Assembly (NCBI GenBank): GCA_964473155.1
Contig: CAYYNT010000014.1
Span: 1 to 64,000 of the forward strand
Direction of reading: 5' to 3'
Origin: JAJFUG01 sp964473155
Lineage (GTDB): Bacteria > Gemmatimonadota > Glassbacteria > GWA2-58-10
DNA length: 64,000 nt
The position numbers were made by a program, and so were the translations under genes. The notes below the pieces were generated by a model. The model made no database searches. It saw only the letters and a program-made list of their open reading frames with translations, and had not been told where the DNA came from. Below, in pieces: positions 57,276-64,000 of the stretch. Each line of letters begins with the position of its first letter. Position 1 is the stretch's first letter.

Positions 57276-60200
57276 TCAAAGCTGAATTTCCTGCTCGATC
57301 GTGGTCTCCTGCTCCGCTTCCTCTTCCTCGGCGCTCTTCGGGAAGATAACGTCGTTGTAGCGCAGCAGCCCGGTCCCAGCCGGGATCGGATGACCGATGA
57401 TGATGTTTTCTTTCAGTCCCATCAGATCATCCTTCGATCCGTTGATCGCCGCCTCGGTCAGCACGCGGGTGGTTTCCTGGAACGAGGCCGCCGAGATGAA
57501 ACTGCTCGTGGTCAGGCTGGCCTTGGTGATTCCGAGAAGCTGCGGACGGCTTGTGGCCGGCTCTCCGCCATCGCGGATAACCCGCTCGTTCTCGCGGCGG
57601 AAGACGTGCTTGTCCACGCTCTCACCTTCCAGAAAATTCGTATCTCCCGGATTGACAATCGCCACCTTGTTCAGCATCTGGCGCACAATCACGCCGATAT
57701 GCTTGTCGTTGATCTTCACGCCCTGCAGACGGTAGACTTCCTGAATTTCGTTCAGCAGGTATTCCTGCACCGCGCGAGGGCCCTTGATCCGCAGAATATC
57801 GTGCGGATTGATCGGACCTTCGCTCAACCGGTCGCCGCTGCGCACCACATCGCCCTCATGCACGCGAAGGTGCTTGCCGTAGGGGATAAGATATTCGCGC
57901 GGCTCTCCCACCTCAGGGGTCACGATAATCTGACGGTTGCCGCGGATGATCTTGCCGAAACTCACCCGCCCGTCGATTTCCGTGATAACCGCCGGGTCTT
58001 TCGGCTTGCGCGCCTCGAAAAGCTCGGCGACGCGTGGCAGACCGCCGGTGATATCACGAGTTTTGTAAATCTCCCGGCTGAGCTTGGCCAGCAATGTGCC
58101 GGAAGCAATTGTTTCCTCATCGCCCACCATGAGATGCGCTCCGGTGGGGATTATATAGTCGCGGACTTTTTCCCCGCGCTCGTCTATAATCTCGATATGC
58201 GGGTGGTACAATTTCTCCCGGTCATCGATTATCACCCGCTGGCGTTTGCCGGTTATTTCATCCAGCTCCTCGCGCAGAGTGATATCCTCGACTATGTCCA
58301 CCAGTCTGACCGTACCTGCCATATCGGTGAGGATCGGGTTATTGTGCGGATCCCATTCGAACAGGATCTGGTCCTGCTCAACCGTGTCACCGTCCTTGAC
58401 ATTTATGGTCGAACCATAAGGCACGCTGGACCGTCCGCGCACCCGGTTTTCCTTGTCCTTGATGATCAGTTCGCCGTCACGGCTGACTACAACCATCCGG
58501 CCTTCCTGATCTATAACCACGCTCATGTTGTCGTACTCGATGGACCCGTCGACCGGTGTGTTTTTCTGGCTCTGAGCGGTAATGCGGCTCGCCGTTCCGC
58601 CGTAGTGGAACGTGCGCAGGGTAAGCTGCGTTCCAGGCTCGCCGATAGACTGCGCGGCGATTATACCCACCGCCTCGCCCATCTCCACTGTGGCCATGGT
58701 GGCAAGGTTGCGGCCATAGCATTTCTGGCACAACCCGCGCTCGGCCTCACAGGTCAGGACCGAACGGATACGCACCTTCTCCAGCCCGCTGCTTTCGATC
58801 AGACGGGCCTCTTCCTCAGATATCTCCTGTCCGGCGGAAACTATGATGATAGGGTTGCCGTCCGGGTCCTTGTTAATCGGATCGATCACGTCTTCCAGCG
58901 CAACGCGACCGACAATACGATCGGCCAGCGGCTCGATAACCTCTTCACCTTCCTTGAGGGCCGAGACATCATGGCCCATGATCGTTCCGCAATCATCTTC
59001 CGTGATCGTCACATCCTGGCAGACATCCACCAGACGGCGGGTGAGGTATCCGGCGTCCGCGGTCTTGAGGGCCGTGTCAGCCAGACCCTTGCGCGCTCCA
59101 TGCGTGGAAATGAAATACTCCAGCACGGTCAGACCCTCGCGGAAATTCGATACGATCGGACTCTCGATGATTTCACCCACCTGGCCGGTGATTTTTTTCT
59201 GCGGCTTTGCCATCAGGCCGCGCATGCCGGCGAGCTGACGGATCTGCTCGCGGCTGCCGCGCGCTCCGGAGTCAGCCATCATATAGATCGGATTGAATCC
59301 GTTGGTGCTCTTGCGCAACGCCGAGAACATCTCGTTCGCCACATCGCTCGTGGTGTGGGTCCAGGTGTCGATCACCTTGTTGTAACGCTCACCGTCGGTG
59401 ATCAGCCGCTGCTGATACGCCTTGGTGATCTTATCGACCTCGGCGCGGGCCTTATCCAGAAGATCGACCTTGCGCTTGGGTATCATCATGTCCGTTATGC
59501 CGACTGTCATGCCGGCCCAGGTGGCATAGCGGAATCCCAGTTCCTTAAGACGGTCGAGCAGAGCAACGGTGCTCGCCAGACCGGCTTTACGGTAACTTTC
59601 GAAAACCATCTCGCTGATCGCCGACTTCTTCATGCACTTGTTGATGAAGCCCAGCTCTTTAGGTATCACCTGGTTGAACAGTATGCGTCCCACCGTGGTT
59701 TTAATCCAGCGTCCGCCCATCTGCAGCATCACCCAACCGTGCAGATTCAGACCGCCGTTGTCGTACATGCGGATAACATCATCCGCTTCCCTGAACTTCG
59801 GCGGCTCAGGCTGAACCTCACCCTCTTTGTCGTAAAGCTCGCGGGTCAGGTAGTAGCAGCCCAGCACTATGTCCTGGCTCGGGCTGGCCACCGGGTTGCC
59901 GTTGGAAGGCAGAAGGATGTTGTTCGCGCTGAGCATCAGCACGCGGCACTCGATCTGCGCCTCGTAGCTGAGCGGAACGTGCACGGCCATCTGGTCGCCG
60001 TCGAAATCGGCGTTGAACGCCGGACAGACCAGCGGATGGATACGGATCGCCTTGCCCTCGACCAGGATCGGCTCGAAAGCCTGGATGCCCAGACGGTGCA
60101 GGGTCGGTGCGCGGTTGAGCAGCACAGGATGATCCCGCACTATCTCTTCGAGGATGTCCCAGACTTCGGGGCGCTCTTTCTCGACCAGTTTCTTGGCGCT

Positions 60201-61379
60201 CTTGACGGTCTGGACGAAGCCTTTCTCCTCCAGCTTGCGGATTATGAAGGGCTTGAACAGCTCCAGGGCCATGGTTTTGGGCAGGCCGCACTGATGGAGC
60301 TTCAGTTCCGGCCCTACCACGATGACCGAACGGCCGGAATAGTCCACGCGCTTGCCCAGAAGATTCTGACGGAAACATCCCTGCTTGCCCTTCAGCATGT
60401 CGCTGAGGCTTTTCAGCGGACGTTTACCGCGCCCGCGAACCACTCGCGTGCGTCGCCCGTTGTCGAACAGGGCGTCCACCGCCTCCTGGAGCATGCGCTT
60501 CTCATTGCGCAGGATTACCTCGGGCGCGCGCATTTCGATCAGTTTTTTCAGCCGGTTGTTGCGGTTAATCACCCGGCGGTACAGGTCGTTAAGATCGCTG
60601 GTGGCGAACCGTCCACCCTCCAGCGGAACCAGAGGACGCAGGTTCGGCGGAATGACCGGCACCACGTCCATAATCATCCACTCGGGACGGTTGCAGCTCA
60701 GACGGAACGCCTCGACCACCTTGAGCCGCTTGAGCAGGGCTTTCTTTCTGTGCGGGGAAGTCTCCACCTTGACCAGCGAGCGAAGCTGGCTGCTCAGGTC
60801 CTCGATGTCAATCTCCTCGAGCAGCATCTTGATCGCCGCCGCGCCGATCGCGGCCTTGAATCCCTCGATTTCCTGGTCCTCGGCCTCGAGATACTGGTCC
60901 TCGGTCAGCAGTTCCTTCTTCTTGAAGTTGCCCTTGCCCGGATCTACCACCACGTAATTGGCATAATAGAGGACTTTTTCAAGATCGCGCAGGGTCATGT
61001 CGAGCAGATAGCCCATGCGGCTGGGCAGGCTCTTGAAAAACCAGATATGGGCCACCGGCACGGCGAGCTGGATATGCCCCATGCGCTCGCGGCGCACGCG
61101 GGAAAGGGTCACCTGCACGCCGCACTTGTCGCAGATTACGCCGCGGTAGCGGATGCCCTTGTACTTGCCGCAGTTGCACTCCCAGTCCTTGACCGGCCCG
61201 AATATCTTCTCGCAGAACAGCCCGTCCCGCTCAGGCTTGAACGAACGGTAATTGATCGTCTCCGGCTTTGTGACCTCGCCGTAGCTCCACTGCTTGATCT
61301 GCTCGGGAGAAGCGATGGAGACCTTGATGTATTTGAAATTCGACTTTGTCGTCTCGCGCGAATTTCTGAAATCGATCAT
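57276..61379 (-). CDS. rpoC: RNA polymerase subunit beta'
   Basis: Catalytic RNA polymerase subunit, 1367 residues from ATG 61377-61379, preceded by GAGG. The N-terminal zinc site is CNCGKYKGIRYRGVICDKC. The active-site Mg motif is NADFDGDQMAVH. The bridge helix and trigger loop region are recognisable (GARKGLADTALKTADAGYLTRRLVDVCQD), and a second zinc site has CEAERGLCQKCYG. The C-terminal end is Glu-rich. An open frame opposite it is a codon-usage shadow. Follows rpoB by about 150 bases. Confidence 0.99.
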   Translation of the reverse strand: MIDFRNSRETTKSNFKYIKVSIASPEQIKQWSYGEVTKPETINYRSFKPERDGLFCEKIFGPVKDWECNCGKYKGIRYRGVICDKCGVQVTLSRVRRERMGHIQLAVPVAHIWFFKSLPSRMGYLLDMTLRDLEKVLYYANYVVVDPGKGNFKKKELLTEDQYLEAEDQEIEGFKAAIGAAAIKMLLEEIDIEDLSSQLRSLVKVETSPHRKKALLKRLKVVEAFRLSCNRPEWMIMDVVPVIPPNLRPLVPLEGGRFATSDLNDLYRRVINRNNRLKKLIEMRAPEVILRNEKRMLQEAVDALFDNGRRTRVVRGRGKRPLKSLSDMLKGKQGCFRQNLLGKRVDYSGRSVIVVGPELKLHQCGLPKTMALELFKPFIIRKLEEKGFVQTVKSAKKLVEKERPEVWDILEEIVRDHPVLLNRAPTLHRLGIQAFEPILVEGKAIRIHPLVCPAFNADFDGDQMAVHVPLSYEAQIECRVLMLSANNILLPSNGNPVASPSQDIVLGCYYLTRELYDKEGEVQPEPPKFREADDVIRMYDNGGLNLHGWVMLQMGGRWIKTTVGRILFNQVIPKELGFINKCMKKSAISEMVFESYRKAGLASTVALLDRLKELGFRYATWAGMTVGITDMMIPKRKVDLLDKARAEVDKITKAYQQRLITDGERYNKVIDTWTHTTSDVANEMFSALRKSTNGFNPIYMMADSGARGSREQIRQLAGMRGLMAKPQKKITGQVGEIIESPIVSNFREGLTVLEYFISTHGARKGLADTALKTADAGYLTRRLVDVCQDVTITEDDCGTIMGHDVSALKEGEEVIEPLADRIVGRVALEDVIDPINKDPDGNPIIIVSAGQEISEEEARLIESSGLEKVRIRSVLTCEAERGLCQKCYGRNLATMATVEMGEAVGIIAAQSIGEPGTQLTLRTFHYGGTASRITAQSQKNTPVDGSIEYDNMSVVIDQEGRMVVVSRDGELIIKDKENRVRGRSSVPYGSTINVKDGDTVEQDQILFEWDPHNNPILTDMAGTVRLVDIVEDITLREELDEITGKRQRVIIDDREKLYHPHIEIIDERGEKVRDYIIPTGAHLMVGDEETIASGTLLAKLSREIYKTRDITGGLPRVAELFEARKPKDPAVITEIDGRVSFGKIIRGNRQIIVTPEVGEPREYLIPYGKHLRVHEGDVVRSGDRLSEGPINPHDILRIKGPRAVQEYLLNEIQEVYRLQGVKINDKHIGVIVRQMLNKVAIVNPGDTNFLEGESVDKHVFRRENERVIRDGGEPATSRPQLLGITKASLTTSSFISAASFQETTRVLTEAAINGSKDDLMGLKENIIIGHPIPAGTGLLRYNDVIFPKSAEEEEAEQETTIEQEIQL

Positions 61380-61528
61380 GGCAACCCTCGTCAGGGTTAA
61401 TGTTGTCGATTGTATGGAGCCAACGGTCAACCGCCCCGTATCATCGCGGGGCCGCGGTTTTTATACGCGGCCGCCCGCTCCAGTCAGTCCCGCCGTCTTT
61501 CAGCCTCCGGCCGGGAGAGCATACCTCC

Positions 61529-64000
<2,472 letters not shown>

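Noticed and set aside
57390..61400. A 1336-codon open frame on the plus strand opposite rpoC
   Set aside because: It mirrors rpoC almost end to end and its translation has no recognisable domain. Such frames arise because the codon use of rpoC avoids TTA, CTA and TCA, so the opposite strand lacks stops.

Overview
The window reads as chromosomal DNA of a Gram-negative bacterium with moderately high GC. LptD and a parvulin-type periplasmic chaperone imply an outer membrane. Two GWxTD-domain proteins, a DUF6599-like lipoprotein, a DUF362/polyferredoxin pair and a flavodiiron protein point to an anaerobic or microaerophilic lineage of the FCB superphylum kind (for example Glassbacteria-, Zixibacteria- or Latescibacteria-like). 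That placement is inference from gene content only. The standard code with TGA as stop is in use, as shown by several ATGA and TGATG gene overlaps. Strong TTG or GTG starts behind perfect Shine-Dalgarno sequences are common. Several promoters share the pattern TTGACN-17-TANNNT.

Layout. 1-2591 (minus): TPR protein, aroQ, efp and accB, running off the left edge. 2931-5794 (plus): PpiD/SurA-like foldase and a PAS-GGDEF diguanylate cyclase, closed by a terminator. 6083-9548 (minus): a compact five-gene unit (polyprenyl diphosphate synthase, ApbE flavin transferase, NusG-II protein, Gx-transporter protein, DUF4321 protein) whose composition resembles the core of flavin-based extracellular electron transfer loci. 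9794-13292: a lone FtsX/MacB-type permease, YggT, a small unknown gene and a flavodiiron protein. Two 129-bp non-coding elements with terminal inverted repeats lie at 5895-6023 and 10929-11057.

13629-22503 (minus): TPR-GWxTD protein, GWxTD protein, DUF6599-like lipoprotein, unknown membrane-anchored protein, then a peptide/nickel-type ABC transporter (binding protein and two permeases, no ATPase in view). 22681-25268 (minus): DUF362 protein plus a NapH/NapG-type polyferredoxin under their own promoter. 25515-31033: sugar-nucleotide epimerase, class III aminotransferase, a PHP-type CehA/McbA hydrolase and a beta-helix protein broken by an in-frame TGA. 31157-36893: lptD and tatC, mazG, and a GHL10-like glycoside hydrolase.

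36972-64000 (minus) is the transcription/translation supercluster: rpoB (partial), rpoC, terminator and promoter, then rpsL-rpsG-fusA-tuf, S10, spc and alpha operon genes down to rpoA-rplQ and a terminator. The order is canonical except that adk is absent between secY and map. The supercluster is ordinary. The parts most worth a second look are the EET-like unit, the GWxTD/DUF6599/DUF362 block, the 129-bp element pair and the nonsense-broken beta-helix gene. No tRNA, rRNA or CRISPR array was seen.
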